Shown piece after piece: positions 36,747-46,267 of a stretch of 64,000 bases of DNA. The stretch covers positions 1 through 64,000 of the forward strand of contig JBAUWF010000106.1 in the NCBI GenBank assembly GCA_049583635.1. Reading direction: 5' to 3'. Source of the DNA: Dokdonella_A sp049583635. Its GTDB lineage: Bacteria > Pseudomonadota > Gammaproteobacteria > Xanthomonadales > Rhodanobacteraceae. The notes beneath the pieces are model-generated. The model saw only the letters and a program-made list of their open reading frames with translations, searched no databases and had not been told where the DNA came from. Numbering within the stretch: the first letter of the stretch is position 1; each line of letters starts with the position of its first letter. A program made the translations under genes and the position numbers.

Positions 36747-38912
36747 TCAGGATCGATCCGGCACGCCCTCGCTGAGGGTTTGTTGTTGCGGTGCCTTCAG
36801 TGCCACGCGCGCAAGTTCGAGTTGCTCGCGAAGCGTGCGCACGCGCTGACGCCATTCCTTCGGCAACTGCCAATTGCCCAGGCTCATGGCGTCCGATGCC
36901 ACCGCCGCGAGCCTGATCGCTCCCATGTTCCCGGCGACACCCTTGAGTGCATGACAGTGATCGCGGAAGACATTCCATTGCGACGCTGCGCCTGATTTCT
37001 CAAGCTCGCAGATGCACTGCAATGCGTCGCGCAAACACTCCTCAATGAACAAACTGAGGAACGCGTCGCCAAGTTGCAGCTCATCCAATTCGTCGAGCAC
37101 ATGGCGTGAAACCAGTTCTCCCGCTTGCGCTTCTACGGTCGGTGCGACTTCGGGCTTGGTTGCACGCTCGTTCGTGCCGAGTGCGATATCCGCCAATGCA
37201 TCAAGCAACTTCGGTACCGCAATCGGCTTGGTCAGGAACGCGCGGGCCCCCGCCAGTTCACAATCTCGGATCGTCGCCGTTGAGGCATCCGCGCTGAGCA
37301 TCAGGAATGGCGTCACATCGCGGCCAGCCTCCATGACACGCGCCTGCTTGAGTACCTCGAGCCCGCTGATACCGGGCATGTGCAGATCGACGATCACTGC
37401 GTCGAAATGGTCACTTTCCATCGCCGTCAGCACTTCATCGCCGCTGGCTACGACATGCGCCTGGTGGCCGGCCTTCTCGAGCAGACGACGCAGCACCATC
37501 AGGTTGGCCGCCTGATCGTCCGCCAGCAACAGCCTCAGTGGGCGAACGCGCGCACGGTGGCGCACGAACGGGTCGGCAAACTCGATGACGTTTTCGGCAA
37601 CGCGCCGGGGTCCTTCGACCAGCACCGGCGCCTCGGGGGTAACGCGGAACGGGATATCGGCCCAGAAGTGCGAACCTTCGCCCTCCACGCTTTCGAAATG
37701 GATTTCCCCGCCAAGCAGCTCGGTCAGGGACCGCGCGATGGTGGTACCGAGCCCGGTCCCTCCAAAGCGGCGCGCGTGGCCGTGTTCGGCCTGCTCGAAC
37801 GCGCTGAATATGCGCTTCTGGGCGTCTGCGGGAATACCAACCCCGGTATCGCGCACGGCGAAACGCAACCGCACATTGGCATCGTCGTCGTCTGCATCGA
37901 CGCGACCAACATCAATCGTAATGCCCCCGACCTCCGTAAACTTCACCGCATTGGAAACCAGGTTGACCAGAATCTGTCGCAGGTGACTGGCGTCGCCGAA
38001 CAATGCGTCGGGCACGTTATCGGCCACGTTGACGTCGAAAGCCAGCCCCTTGTCAACTGCGGTTGGCTGCAACATGACCTGAATACCGCGCATGACCGTC
38101 GCGAGGCGGAAGTCGTCCGCAACGTGCTTCAGCTTTCCAGCCTCGATGGCCGAAATGTCCAGAACATCTTCGACCAACGCGAGCAGTGTCTGCGCCGACG
38201 CCTGCATGACTTCGGTGCATTCGCGCTGCTCGGCGTTCAGACTTGTTGCGGCCAGCAACTCCGACATGCCGACAATACCGTTCAACGGCGTGCGGAATTC
38301 ATGGCTCATGTTGGCCACAAAGCTGCTCTTGGCTGCATTTGCCCGGCGCGCTTCCTCGGTCGCACGGGTCAATGCCTTGAGCAGCGAACTCAGATAAGTC
38401 GGAATCGCAACAAGCCCGACCAGCAACCCCCAGGATAACGATGGATTCTGCTGCCAGAATTCGGTTGTCGCCATTACGCCGAAAAACGAGACAGCGGCTA
38501 TCGCTACAGCAGCACGCAGATATCGCGGGCCATAGCGCAAGCCGTTACCGATCGTCACCCACAGGTACACGACATAGAGAGGTGCAAGTTCTTCGCCTCC
38601 GAGCCGCATGATTGCGAACATCGCGGCGTAATCCGCGATCATTCCTATCCAACGGCGAGCGTGTGAAACGCCAGGCTGCCGCAGGATCGCGAAAAACAGA
38701 CCGATGCCGATCAGCGCCTCGGCCGACAGATAGAACAGCACACGCGGCAACAAACCATTCATGCCCGATGCGGACGCGACACCAAGCAGATAAATCAGGA
38801 AAAGACCAACTATTGCGATTCGAACGATCGCTTGCTCGTGCTCGCTGTCGGGGCGCGATGCAAAGGTTGCGCGGAGTTTTTGGAAACGCTTGTTCATCGG
38901 ATCAATTGTCAT
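36747..38912 (-). CDS. rpfC: Hybrid sensor histidine kinase RpfC (DSF receptor)
   Basis: A 721-aa hybrid kinase. Five or so hydrophobic segments (about 28-180) form the DSF input domain, which includes LYVVYLWVTIGNGLRYG as in Xanthomonas RpfC. HisKA carries H204 in NMSHEFRTPLNG; the ATPase domain has DTGVGIP and GGTGLGTTIA; the receiver has D509 in AVIVDLHMPGISG; the HPt domain has H654 in HALKGVAGN. The X. campestris counterparts are H198, D512 and H657. The ATG ends at 38912, with a second ATG at 38897. It starts 15 nt after the rpfG stop. It should phosphorylate RpfG and also restrain RpfF by binding it. Confidence 0.95.
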   Translation of the reverse strand: MTIDPMNKRFQKLRATFASRPDSEHEQAIVRIAIVGLFLIYLLGVASASGMNGLLPRVLFYLSAEALIGIGLFFAILRQPGVSHARRWIGMIADYAAMFAIMRLGGEELAPLYVVYLWVTIGNGLRYGPRYLRAAVAIAAVSFFGVMATTEFWQQNPSLSWGLLVGLVAIPTYLSSLLKALTRATEEARRANAAKSSFVANMSHEFRTPLNGIVGMSELLAATSLNAEQRECTEVMQASAQTLLALVEDVLDISAIEAGKLKHVADDFRLATVMRGIQVMLQPTAVDKGLAFDVNVADNVPDALFGDASHLRQILVNLVSNAVKFTEVGGITIDVGRVDADDDDANVRLRFAVRDTGVGIPADAQKRIFSAFEQAEHGHARRFGGTGLGTTIARSLTELLGGEIHFESVEGEGSHFWADIPFRVTPEAPVLVEGPRRVAENVIEFADPFVRHRARVRPLRLLLADDQAANLMVLRRLLEKAGHQAHVVASGDEVLTAMESDHFDAVIVDLHMPGISGLEVLKQARVMEAGRDVTPFLMLSADASTATIRDCELAGARAFLTKPIAVPKLLDALADIALGTNERATKPEVAPTVEAQAGELVSRHVLDELDELQLGDAFLSLFIEECLRDALQCICELEKSGAASQWNVFRDHCHALKGVAGNMGAIRLAAVASDAMSLGNWQLPKEWRQRVRTLREQLELARVALKAPQQQTLSEGVPDRS

Positions 38913-38927
38913 CTTTGCGTACGCGAA

Positions 38928-39980
38928 CTACAGGCCAAGGCTCGGCGGAGACAGCTTGGACTGCTGGATTTCGACGATCCTGCTTTCGTTTGCCAGCAGG
39001 ATGTCCACGCAGAGAGGATCAAAAAGCGTGCCACGTTGCTCGCGAAAGTAATCCATGGCCTCCTCGTTGGACCACGCCTTCTTGTACGGACGCTCCGTCG
39101 TGAGCGCATCGAAGGCGTCGGCTATCGCGACTATGCGCGCGGTCAGCGGTATTGCCTCCCCCTTGAGGCCATCCGGGTAACCACTGCCGTTCCAACGCTC
39201 GTGATGACGCAATGCGATCGTCGCGCCCAGCTTTACGAAACGGCTTTGGCTGTCGCGCAGGATTTCGTTGCCGATGACCGGGTGCTTGCGCATGATGGCG
39301 AACTCCTCCTCGGTCAGGCTGCCGCGCTTGAGTAGAATCGCATCGGGAATGCCGATCTTGCCGATGTCGTGAAGCGGTGCAGCCAGGGTCAGGATTCGCG
39401 TATCTTCGTCGGACATGCCGAGTTCTTCGGCGATCAGCTCCGTATAACGCGCCATCCTCAACAAGTGAATCCCGGTACCGTAATCGCGGTATTCGATCGC
39501 CTTGGCGAGCCGGAACAAAGTTTCACGTTCACGTTGCTCGACCTCTTGAAGGCCTTCCAGAACCCGGCTTTCGAGCCAGCGGGCGCGTTGCTTGACCGAT
39601 TCCCCCTGCTGACGCAGCAACAGAAGATTCTTGCAGCGCGACCGCAATTCGCGCGGCCTCACCGGCTTGACCAGGAAATCGATGACCCCGGCATCAAGCG
39701 CGGCCTGGCGGACCGGCTCGTCGCCGACCACGCTGATCAGGACGATCGGAATGTCACGATGTGACAGCGGGCGACGGAATTGGCGCGCGAATTCGAGCCC
39801 GTCCATAACGGGCATGCGGTAGTCGAGCAGAAGCAGATCCGTATGGTTGCTGTCGGACCAGTGCAGTGCTTCGACCGGGCTGCCGAAATCCGACACCCGT
39901 ATGTCCGAGTTGATGCCCTCGATCACATGCCGCAGCATGGTCCGGGCAGACGGCTGATCATCAACGATCAGTACGTTCAC
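38928..39980 (-). CDS. rpfG: RpfG response regulator with HD-GYP cyclic-di-GMP phosphodiesterase domain
   Basis: A 350-aa regulator. The receiver domain (1-125) has phospho-acceptor D53 in LLLLDYRMPVMDG and K105 in DFLVKPVRP. The HD-GYP domain (about 150-340) keeps the metal and catalytic signature: H204/D205 in LHDIGKIGIPD, HHERWNGSGYPDGLKGE with GYP at 267-269, and IVAIADAFDALTTERPYKKA. It should therefore degrade cyclic di-GMP. GTG start with GGGAGAG 6 nt upstream. First of the rpfG-rpfC pair; the rpfH gene found between them in X. campestris is absent. Confidence 0.96.
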   Translation of the reverse strand: MNVLIVDDQPSARTMLRHVIEGINSDIRVSDFGSPVEALHWSDSNHTDLLLLDYRMPVMDGLEFARQFRRPLSHRDIPIVLISVVGDEPVRQAALDAGVIDFLVKPVRPRELRSRCKNLLLLRQQGESVKQRARWLESRVLEGLQEVEQRERETLFRLAKAIEYRDYGTGIHLLRMARYTELIAEELGMSDEDTRILTLAAPLHDIGKIGIPDAILLKRGSLTEEEFAIMRKHPVIGNEILRDSQSRFVKLGATIALRHHERWNGSGYPDGLKGEAIPLTARIVAIADAFDALTTERPYKKAWSNEEAMDYFREQRGTLFDPLCVDILLANESRIVEIQQSKLSPPSLGL

Positions 39981-40158
39981 GCAAGCTCTCCCGATCCGGT
40001 CCCCGGAAGCCCCGCCGTCGTCGTCAAGAGCTCATGGGATCCCCACGCAGCGGCGCTGCGCGTGCCCCGGCGATGTGCGTACGTCGTCGACATACAGGTA
40101 TACCCTTGCATAGATTACCACGGAGCCCTTGAAAGTTGGCCGGAATCGGGCGTTTGCA

Positions 40159-40512
40159 TCAATCATCCTCTCCGAACGGCTCCAGACGATCGGCATAACT
40201 GCCGAGCAGGCTCCATAACGGCACCTCCTTGTGCGTGGGGATGCGCGCGTACCCGAAACCAATATGCTCCGCAGTCAAGCGTTTGACTGTCGCCTCGAGG
40301 TGCAGATCGAAATGTGCGCCTATGAGGATGTCGAGAACGAACAGCTCCCCGATCGCCCCGTCCCAGCCGCGCGGGCGCACAACCAGGGCTCCCGTCGCCG
40401 AGATGTCTTCAAGATCACCGGTCCACGAATCGCCACCGCGGCTGATCACGACCGTCGATGCAAGCGGCATGCGTGCCGGGCGCAGCCTTCGCGGGTGCGC
40501 GGGATCGCTCAT
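40159..40512 (-). CDS. PilZ-domain protein, candidate cyclic-di-GMP receptor
   Basis: A 117-aa single-domain protein. The PilZ signature is present: an N-terminal arginine cluster RRLRPAR and DISATGALV (DxSxxG), followed by the beta-barrel strands ELFVLDILIGAHFDLHLEATVKR. These residues bind cyclic di-GMP. GGAGGGAGGTC lies before the ATG, an unusually strong site. It is encoded on the same strand 178 bp upstream of rpfG and 91 bp downstream of lysS, so it may sense the nucleotide that RpfG destroys. The pairing is inference. Confidence 0.85.
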   Translation of the reverse strand: MSDPAHPRRLRPARMPLASTVVISRGGDSWTGDLEDISATGALVVRPRGWDGAIGELFVLDILIGAHFDLHLEATVKRLTAEHIGFGYARIPTHKEVPLWSLLGSYADRLEPFGEDD

Positions 40513-40603
40513 GACCTCCCTCCTGGTGTTCCAACCGTTATAACGTCAGCAAGTTTCGTGCCTTGGCGGCACCTTGGCGATGCCGGCTGAGGGTATCAGC
40601 AGC

Positions 40604-42172
40604 TCAGGCCTCGGGTCGCAGCGTCGGAAACAGCAGGACATCACGGATCGAAGGCATATCGGTGAACAGCATCGCCAGGCGATCGATGCCGACACCGAGA
40701 CCGCCGGTCGGTGGCATGCCGTGTTCCAAGGCGCGAATATAGTCGGCATCATAGTGCATGGCCTCGTCATCACCCGAAGTCCTGGCCTCGACCTGTGTGC
40801 GAAAACGCGCGGCTTGATCCTCCGGATCGTTGAGTTCGGAAAAACCGTTGGCGAGCTCCTTGGCGCCAATAAACAATTCGAAGCGGTCGCTGATGCCGGC
40901 GTCGGTGTCGTTGGCGCGCGACAATGGCGACACTTCGGTCGGATACGCGGTAATGAAGGTTGGCTGGATCAAACTGTCCTCGACGGTTTTTTCGAATATC
41001 TCGACCAGCAGTTTGCCCCAGCCATGATCGCCCTTGACCGGAATGTCGAGGCGTTCGCAATGCCGCGCCAGCGCCGCACGGTCGCGCAATTGATCGCTGT
41101 CGATATCGGGGTTGGACTGCAACACCGCATCTTCCATGCGCCAGCGACGAAATGGCAGCCCCAGGTCGATCGCGTGTCCGCCCCAAGTCAACACACGACG
41201 TCCGAGTACTGCGTCGGCCGCGGCTCGGATCATGTCTTCGGTCAGATCCATGATGTCTTCGCATGCGGCATACGCCTGGTACAGCTCAAGCATCGTGAAT
41301 TCCGGATTGTGCCGGGTCGACATGCCTTCGTTGCGAAAGTTGCGGTTGATCTCGTACACGCGCTCGAAACCACCGACCACGAGGCGCTTCAGGTACAGCT
41401 CCGGCGCAACGCGCAGGTACATGTCGATATCGAGCGTGTTGTGGTGCGTCCTGAACGGTCGCGCGGTCGCACCGCCTGGAATGGCGTGCATCATCGGCGT
41501 TTCGACTTCCATGAAACGACGCTCCGGCGCTTCCAGCCAGGCGCGAATGAAACTGGTCAGTCTGGCGCGCGTGGTGAACACGGCGCGCGCTTCGGGCGTC
41601 ACGATCAGGTCGAGGTAACGCTGGCGGTAGCGATGTTCGACATCGGCCAGACCATGCCATTTGTCCGGCAACGGCCGCAGCGATTTGGTCAGCAAACGCA
41701 AGGCTTCGACGCGAACCGACAATTCGCCGGTGCGGGTGCGCATGAGCCGGCCCCGGGCACCGACGATATCGCCAACATCCCAAGTTTTGAAGGCCGCGTA
41801 GGCATCGGCGCCGAGGGCGTCCGCGTGGATGAACAACTGGATGCGTCCGCTGACATCCTGCACTTCGACGAAGCTGACCTTGCCCTGCACACGCTTGAGC
41901 ATGGTGCGACCAGCGATGCTGACGCGCCGCGGCTCTGCCTCGAGTGCCTCGGGACTCCAGCGCTCGCGATCGGCGAACTCATCTTGCAGATCGCCCGCGA
42001 ACGCATCGATGCGGAAATCGTTCGGAAACGCGATGCCCTGCCCGCGCAGCGCATGCAGCTTGGCTCGCCGCTCCGCAATCAGTTTGTTCTCGTCGGTTTG
42101 TCCGGCGGCCTCGGGGCTCGCATCATCCTCGCTGGCGGGGCTGGTTTTCCTCGTCATCGTCGTGTCCGTCAT
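40604..42172 (-). CDS. lysS: Lysyl-tRNA synthetase (class II)
   Basis: 522 aa from the ATG ending at 42172 (alternatives end at 42220 and 42157; no good ribosome-binding site decides). N-terminal OB-fold anticodon domain (GRTMLKRVQGKVSFVEVQDVSGRIQLF). Catalytic core: motif 1 FIRAWLEAPERRFMEVETPMM, motif 2 RVYEINRNFRNEGMSTRHNPEFTMLE, and motif 3 GGLGVGIDRLAMLFTD. It belongs to the conserved rpfG-lysS-prfB-recJ series. Confidence 0.97.
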   Translation of the reverse strand: MTDTTMTRKTSPASEDDASPEAAGQTDENKLIAERRAKLHALRGQGIAFPNDFRIDAFAGDLQDEFADRERWSPEALEAEPRRVSIAGRTMLKRVQGKVSFVEVQDVSGRIQLFIHADALGADAYAAFKTWDVGDIVGARGRLMRTRTGELSVRVEALRLLTKSLRPLPDKWHGLADVEHRYRQRYLDLIVTPEARAVFTTRARLTSFIRAWLEAPERRFMEVETPMMHAIPGGATARPFRTHHNTLDIDMYLRVAPELYLKRLVVGGFERVYEINRNFRNEGMSTRHNPEFTMLELYQAYAACEDIMDLTEDMIRAAADAVLGRRVLTWGGHAIDLGLPFRRWRMEDAVLQSNPDIDSDQLRDRAALARHCERLDIPVKGDHGWGKLLVEIFEKTVEDSLIQPTFITAYPTEVSPLSRANDTDAGISDRFELFIGAKELANGFSELNDPEDQAARFRTQVEARTSGDDEAMHYDADYIRALEHGMPPTGGLGVGIDRLAMLFTDMPSIRDVLLFPTLRPEA

Positions 42173-42247
42173 CGGTGGCAGCCGCGGCGGGCCGGCAGAG
42201 CGCCCGGGGGAATCCTGCATTATCCGGCGGCAGCAAAAACCTTGGAG

Positions 42248-42253
42248 TATAGT
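42248..42253 (+). promoter_or_regulatory. -10 element of the secreted-protein gene
   Basis: TATAGT in the context GGAGTATAGTGCG lies about 125 bp before the ATG at 42378, in the gap divergent from lysS. No clear -35 box is visible, so this is a tentative promoter call. Confidence 0.3.
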
Positions 42254-42377
42254 GCGCCTACCCTATCGCGTTGCGGGGACTGCGTCGCGATTTTCATCTA
42301 CTGCGTGTTCTACACAGCAAAGCCCTGTGCCGAAAAGATCGGGTATCTGGCCCACACACCTTGAGGGAGAACGATCG

Positions 42378-43163
42378 ATGAAAGCTCGCACTATCCATTT
42401 GGCGCTGGCCGCAATGTTGCCACTGATCTTCATGCTCGCCGGAACAACAACGTTCGCCGCCGACGAAATGGCGGCAAAGGATGCGCCAGGCACTGTCGCC
42501 TCCACCTGGATCATGTGGCCAAAGGATGGCCAGACCCAACAATTCGAAGCCGCACTGAAAACCTATGCAGCATGGCGCAAGTCGGCCGGAGAAGGCTGGG
42601 TCTGGTCTATCTACCAGCCGGTTGTCGGGTCGGATCTCTCCTTTTACGGAGTGCGCTCCGGCGGCCACCACTGGAAAGATATCGATTCCAATACGGCCTG
42701 GGAGGCCAGCAGCGGCGCGGTAAAGAAATTCGATACAGACGTCGCCCCGTACATGGCGCGCATCGAGCACTACTTTTCAGAATCCGACACCAAGCACAGC
42801 AATTGGATCGAGAGCAAGGATTACAAGCTTTTCAGTGTGACCTCGTACGCCACGAAACCCGGCACCTACGGTGAAAGGCTGGATGCGCTGAACAAGATCC
42901 AGAAGGCGGTCACCGATGAAAAGTGGACATATCCGTATGAAATTTCCAACACCATCGGCGGCAAGGAACCATTGCAAATCGTCATTCCGATGAAAGGCTA
43001 CGCCGACATGGCCGATCCTGACCCGTCGTTGATGAAGGTGCTTGCAAAATCGCTGGGCTCCACCGAAGCCGCCGCAGCAACCATGAAGGAGTTCGGCAGC
43101 TCGATAGATCACTCCAATACCACGATCTACGTGTATCGCCCCGACCTTTCCACGCCGAAATAA
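42378..43163 (+). CDS. Secreted protein of unknown function with two similar halves
   Basis: A 261-aa protein with a typical signal peptide (hydrophobic residues 7-25, likely cleavage after TTFAA near residue 28), so probably periplasmic. No catalytic motif is recognised. The two halves (about 40-115 and 148-258) share an alternating strand-helix-strand pattern with KDGQTQQFEAALKTYAAWRK and KPGTYGERLDALNKIQKAVT at equivalent places. This suggests a duplicated dimeric alpha/beta-barrel (ferredoxin-like) fold. GAGGGAGA is well placed before the ATG. It sits alone between lysS (divergent) and prfB (convergent) and ends at a strong terminator, so it is an independent transcription unit. Confidence 0.75.
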   Translation: MKARTIHLALAAMLPLIFMLAGTTTFAADEMAAKDAPGTVASTWIMWPKDGQTQQFEAALKTYAAWRKSAGEGWVWSIYQPVVGSDLSFYGVRSGGHHWKDIDSNTAWEASSGAVKKFDTDVAPYMARIEHYFSESDTKHSNWIESKDYKLFSVTSYATKPGTYGERLDALNKIQKAVTDEKWTYPYEISNTIGGKEPLQIVIPMKGYADMADPDPSLMKVLAKSLGSTEAAAATMKEFGSSIDHSNTTIYVYRPDLSTPK

Positions 43164-43179
43164 ACATCCACGCAACCAA

Positions 43180-43209
43180 GCCACCCTCGCGGTACGCCGC
43201 GAGGGTGGC
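43180..43209. terminator. Strong 13-bp stem-loop between convergent genes
   Basis: A perfect 13-bp stem, GCCACCCTCGCGG / CCGCGAGGGTGGC, with the tetraloop TACG. It lies between the stop of the secreted-protein gene (43163) and that of prfB (43218). It probably acts as a bidirectional terminator, although no long T run follows on either strand. Confidence 0.7.
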
Positions 43210-43217
43210 CGTGTCAA

Positions 43218-44343
43218 TCACGCATCCGTGCGTCTGGCACCCGCGTCGAGTCCGGACTTGAGGCTGGCCTCGATGAATTCATCAAGGTCGCCATCGAGCA
43301 CTTTCTGCGTATCGGTACGCTCGACGCCGGTACGCAGATCCTTGATGCGCGATTGATCGAGTACGTAGTTGCGAATCTGGCTGCCCCAGCCGATATCGGA
43401 TTTGGTACTTTCGAGCGCGTCCTTTTCAGCATTGCGCTTCTGCACTTCCAGCTCGTAGAGCTTGGCTTTGAGCATCTTCATCGCGCGATCGCGATTGGCG
43501 TGCTGGCTGCGTTCGGTCTGGCACGCGACCACGATTCCACTCGGCATGTGGGTGATGCGTACGGCCGATTCGGTCTTGTTGACGTGCTGGCCACCGGCAC
43601 CGGAGGAACGGTACACGTCGGTCTTGAGGTCGGCCGGATTGATCTCGATGTCGATGTCGTCGTCCACTTCCGGGCTGACGAAGATCGATGAAAACGACGT
43701 GTGCCGGCGGTTATCCGAATCGAACGGCGACTTGCGCACCAATCGGTGCACGCCGATCTCGGTCTTGAGCCAGCCGTAGGCATACTCGCCCTCAACGCGG
43801 AAGGTCGCGCTCTTGATGCCGGCGACGTCACCGGCACTGGCTTCGAGCAGTTCGGTTTTCCAGCCCTTGTTCTCGCACCAGCGCAGATACATGCGCAGCA
43901 GCATTTCGGCCCAGTCCTGCGCTTCGGTGCCGCCGGCGCCGGCCTGCACATCGACGAATGCGTTGCTGGCGTCCATCTCGCCGGCGAACATGCGCCGAAA
44001 CTCAAGCGCTTCGACTTCGCGCGCGCGCGCATTGACATCAGCCTCAACCGCCATGGCGGTGGCATCATCGTTCTCCGCGATGGCCAGATCCAGCAGATCG
44101 CGCGCTTCGGCGAGACTGTCGCTCAGGTTGCCGATACCGCCAACGATACGCTCAAGGCTGGCGCGTTCGCGACCGAGATCCTGCGCGCGCTGCGGGTCGT
44201 TCCAGACGTCCGGATGTTCGAGTTCGCGCGTTACCTCCTCAAGCCGATCGCGCTTGGCATCGTAGTCAAAGATACCCCCTCAGCGAGGCCACACGCTCCG
44301 CGAGATCCGTAATGTGGGTGGCGATTTGATTGGTCTCGATCAT
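43218..44343 (-). CDS. prfB: Peptide chain release factor 2, expressed by programmed +1 frameshift
   Basis: RF2 recognises UGA and UAA. The first 25 codons (from the ATG ending at 44343, MIETNQIATHITDL) end at an in-frame TGA (44266-44268). The protein continues in the +1 frame with DYDAKRDRLEEVTRE, giving 374 aa (E. coli 365). The tripeptide anticodon SPF is in RKSPFDSDNRRH and the catalytic GGQ in SSGAGGQHVNKTES. The frameshift is the classic autoregulation: low RF2 allows slippage. Same strand order as recJ-prfB-lysS. Confidence 0.97.
44265..44280 (-). other. prfB: prfB programmed frameshift site
   Basis: The minus strand reads AGGGGGTATCTTTGAC: an internal Shine-Dalgarno-like AGGGGG, the slippery CTT and the TGA stop followed by C, identical to the canonical bacterial prfB element. 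Confidence 0.95.
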
Positions 44344-44488
44344 GGTTTCATTGCGCTGTGTGTGAACCGGTGATGGTAGCAAATCCGCGTCAATCGAGCG
44401 GCTTCGTAGCCCCGACCATGACGACAGGACGCATCCGCGCGCATCGGTCATTCGCACCACTTCACCCGAGCAAAAAATCGACACGAAA

Positions 44489-46267
44489 TCATGCCGGTTC
44501 GATGTGTCGCAGCAACAGTCGCAATCGCTCGTGACCGTTCCATTCATCAATCTCGAGTTGATAGGCCGCGCGCACACACGATGGCGGCGGTTCGTCCACC
44601 GGGGCATCGAACAGGATGGCATCCAGCGGTTGTGCCGGTTTCGTCGTGCATACTGCCGGTATCAGGCGAAGCCGCCAGTGCTTTGCACCGACCAGACGCC
44701 ACGAGCCGACGGTGAACACGTTGTCGAACAGCGGCTCGGCAAAACCCTGGCCCCACGGACCGGCGTAGCGCAGCGTGCGCGCAAGCGTGAGGTCGAAATC
44801 ACCCGGCGCAAGTTCGCCATCGCTCAGCAGCACCGGCTCGAGCTGATCGCCAGCAAGACGTTCGGCCGCGATGAGATCGAACGCGGTACGTAACCGTTCA
44901 AGTTTATCGAGCGTCAGACTCAGACCCGCTGCCATGGCGTGACCGCCGAAGCGCAGGACAAGTCCGGGGTCGCGCGCATCCATCGCGGCGAGCGCATCGC
45001 GGATATGGAAGCCCCTGATCGAGCGCGCCGACGCGCGCAACTCGGTACTGCCTTCGCTGGCCGGGGCGCACGCAATCACCGGACGATGGAGCCGATCCTT
45101 CAGCCGCGATGCCACCAGTCCGACGACGCCGGGATGCCAGTCCGCTCGATACAACACGACCCCACGGGCGCCATGTGCTTCCACATCGGTCAGACCGTCG
45201 ATCGCCGCTTCGGCCTGTTCGACCATCGCACCCTGAATAACGCGACGCTCGGCATTGATGCTCGACAAACGCTCGGCCAGCGCCGCGGCGTGCGCCCGAT
45301 CGTCGCTGAGCAAGCACTCGATGCCGATGCTCATGTCCTTGAGTCGGCCCGCCGCGTTGATGCGCGGAGCAATCGCAAAAGCAAGATCGCCGGCCACCGC
45401 GCGCAACAGGTCGCGCGCGGCAGCCTCGAACAGCGCACCGACGCCGGCGCAGGCACGGCCTGAACGTACGCGTTTCAATCCCGCTGCGACGAGAATGCGG
45501 TTGTTGTAATCGAGCGGCACCAGATCGGCAACGGTACCAAGCGCCACCAGATCGAGCAGCGTGGCCAGGTCGCAATCGGATTTGTGCAAATGGGCGCGCA
45601 GCGCAAGCAGCACGTAGAACATCACGCCAACGCCGGCGAGGTTGTCAAGGGAGTCATTTGAGCGCGCGTCCTGCGCGCGAGGATCAAGAAGCCGGCGTCC
45701 GTGCCCGCCCTCTTCGATCACCTTCGGGTTTACGATTGCATCGGCATCCGGCAACGCCGCGCCGGGAAGATGATGGTCCGTAATGAGCACGCGAATGCCG
45801 CGCGCTCGGGCGGCGGCTACACCCGCGTGACTCGCGATTCCGTTGTCCACGGTTACGATCAGATCCGGTGCCGGATCGGCCAGCGTAGCGACCAGCGCCG
45901 GACTCAGTCCGTAACCATGCAGCACGCGGTTCGGTACGCGATAGGTGACATGCTGCGCGCCGAGCAGACGCAGGCCACGCACGGCCACGACGGTGGCGGT
46001 CGCGCCGTCGCAGTCAAAGTCGCCGACAACGACGATGCGTCGGTCCTCCGCGATCATGCCTGCCAGCAACGCGCACGCTTGCTCGATCCCGCCAAGATTC
46101 GGCGGCGAGAGTCGTTGCAACCTGTGTTCGACCGCACCAGGTTCGAGTACACCGCGAGCCGCATAGACGCGACGCAGCACAGGGTGGACAGCGTCCGACC
46201 AGCCGGTCGCTTCGCCCGCAACGACGCGACGTTCGATACGACAAGGTTCAATGCGAATCGGGCTCAT
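44489..46267 (-). CDS. recJ: Single-stranded-DNA-specific 5'-3' exonuclease RecJ
   Basis: 592 aa. DHH phosphoesterase motifs: VVVGDFDCDGATATV (I), TVDNGIASH (II), VLITDHHLPGAALPDADAIVNP (III) and, in the DHHA1 domain, LRFGGHAMAAGLSL. The enzyme trims 5' ends in recombination and mismatch repair. The start is the ATG ending at 46267, whose ATGA overlaps the stop of rpfE, so the genes are coupled; a longer frame to 46303 is open but unlikely. A C-terminal OB fold ends the protein. Confidence 0.96.
   Translation of the reverse strand: MSPIRIEPCRIERRVVAGEATGWSDAVHPVLRRVYAARGVLEPGAVEHRLQRLSPPNLGGIEQACALLAGMIAEDRRIVVVGDFDCDGATATVVAVRGLRLLGAQHVTYRVPNRVLHGYGLSPALVATLADPAPDLIVTVDNGIASHAGVAAARARGIRVLITDHHLPGAALPDADAIVNPKVIEEGGHGRRLLDPRAQDARSNDSLDNLAGVGVMFYVLLALRAHLHKSDCDLATLLDLVALGTVADLVPLDYNNRILVAAGLKRVRSGRACAGVGALFEAAARDLLRAVAGDLAFAIAPRINAAGRLKDMSIGIECLLSDDRAHAAALAERLSSINAERRVIQGAMVEQAEAAIDGLTDVEAHGARGVVLYRADWHPGVVGLVASRLKDRLHRPVIACAPASEGSTELRASARSIRGFHIRDALAAMDARDPGLVLRFGGHAMAAGLSLTLDKLERLRTAFDLIAAERLAGDQLEPVLLSDGELAPGDFDLTLARTLRYAGPWGQGFAEPLFDNVFTVGSWRLVGAKHWRLRLIPAVCTTKPAQPLDAILFDAPVDEPPPSCVRAAYQLEIDEWNGHERLRLLLRHIEPA

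Noticed and set aside
44266..44268. In-frame TGA in prfB as a mutation or assembly error
   Set aside because: It is the canonical programmed frameshift with AGGGGG, CTT and TGAC in the right spacing.
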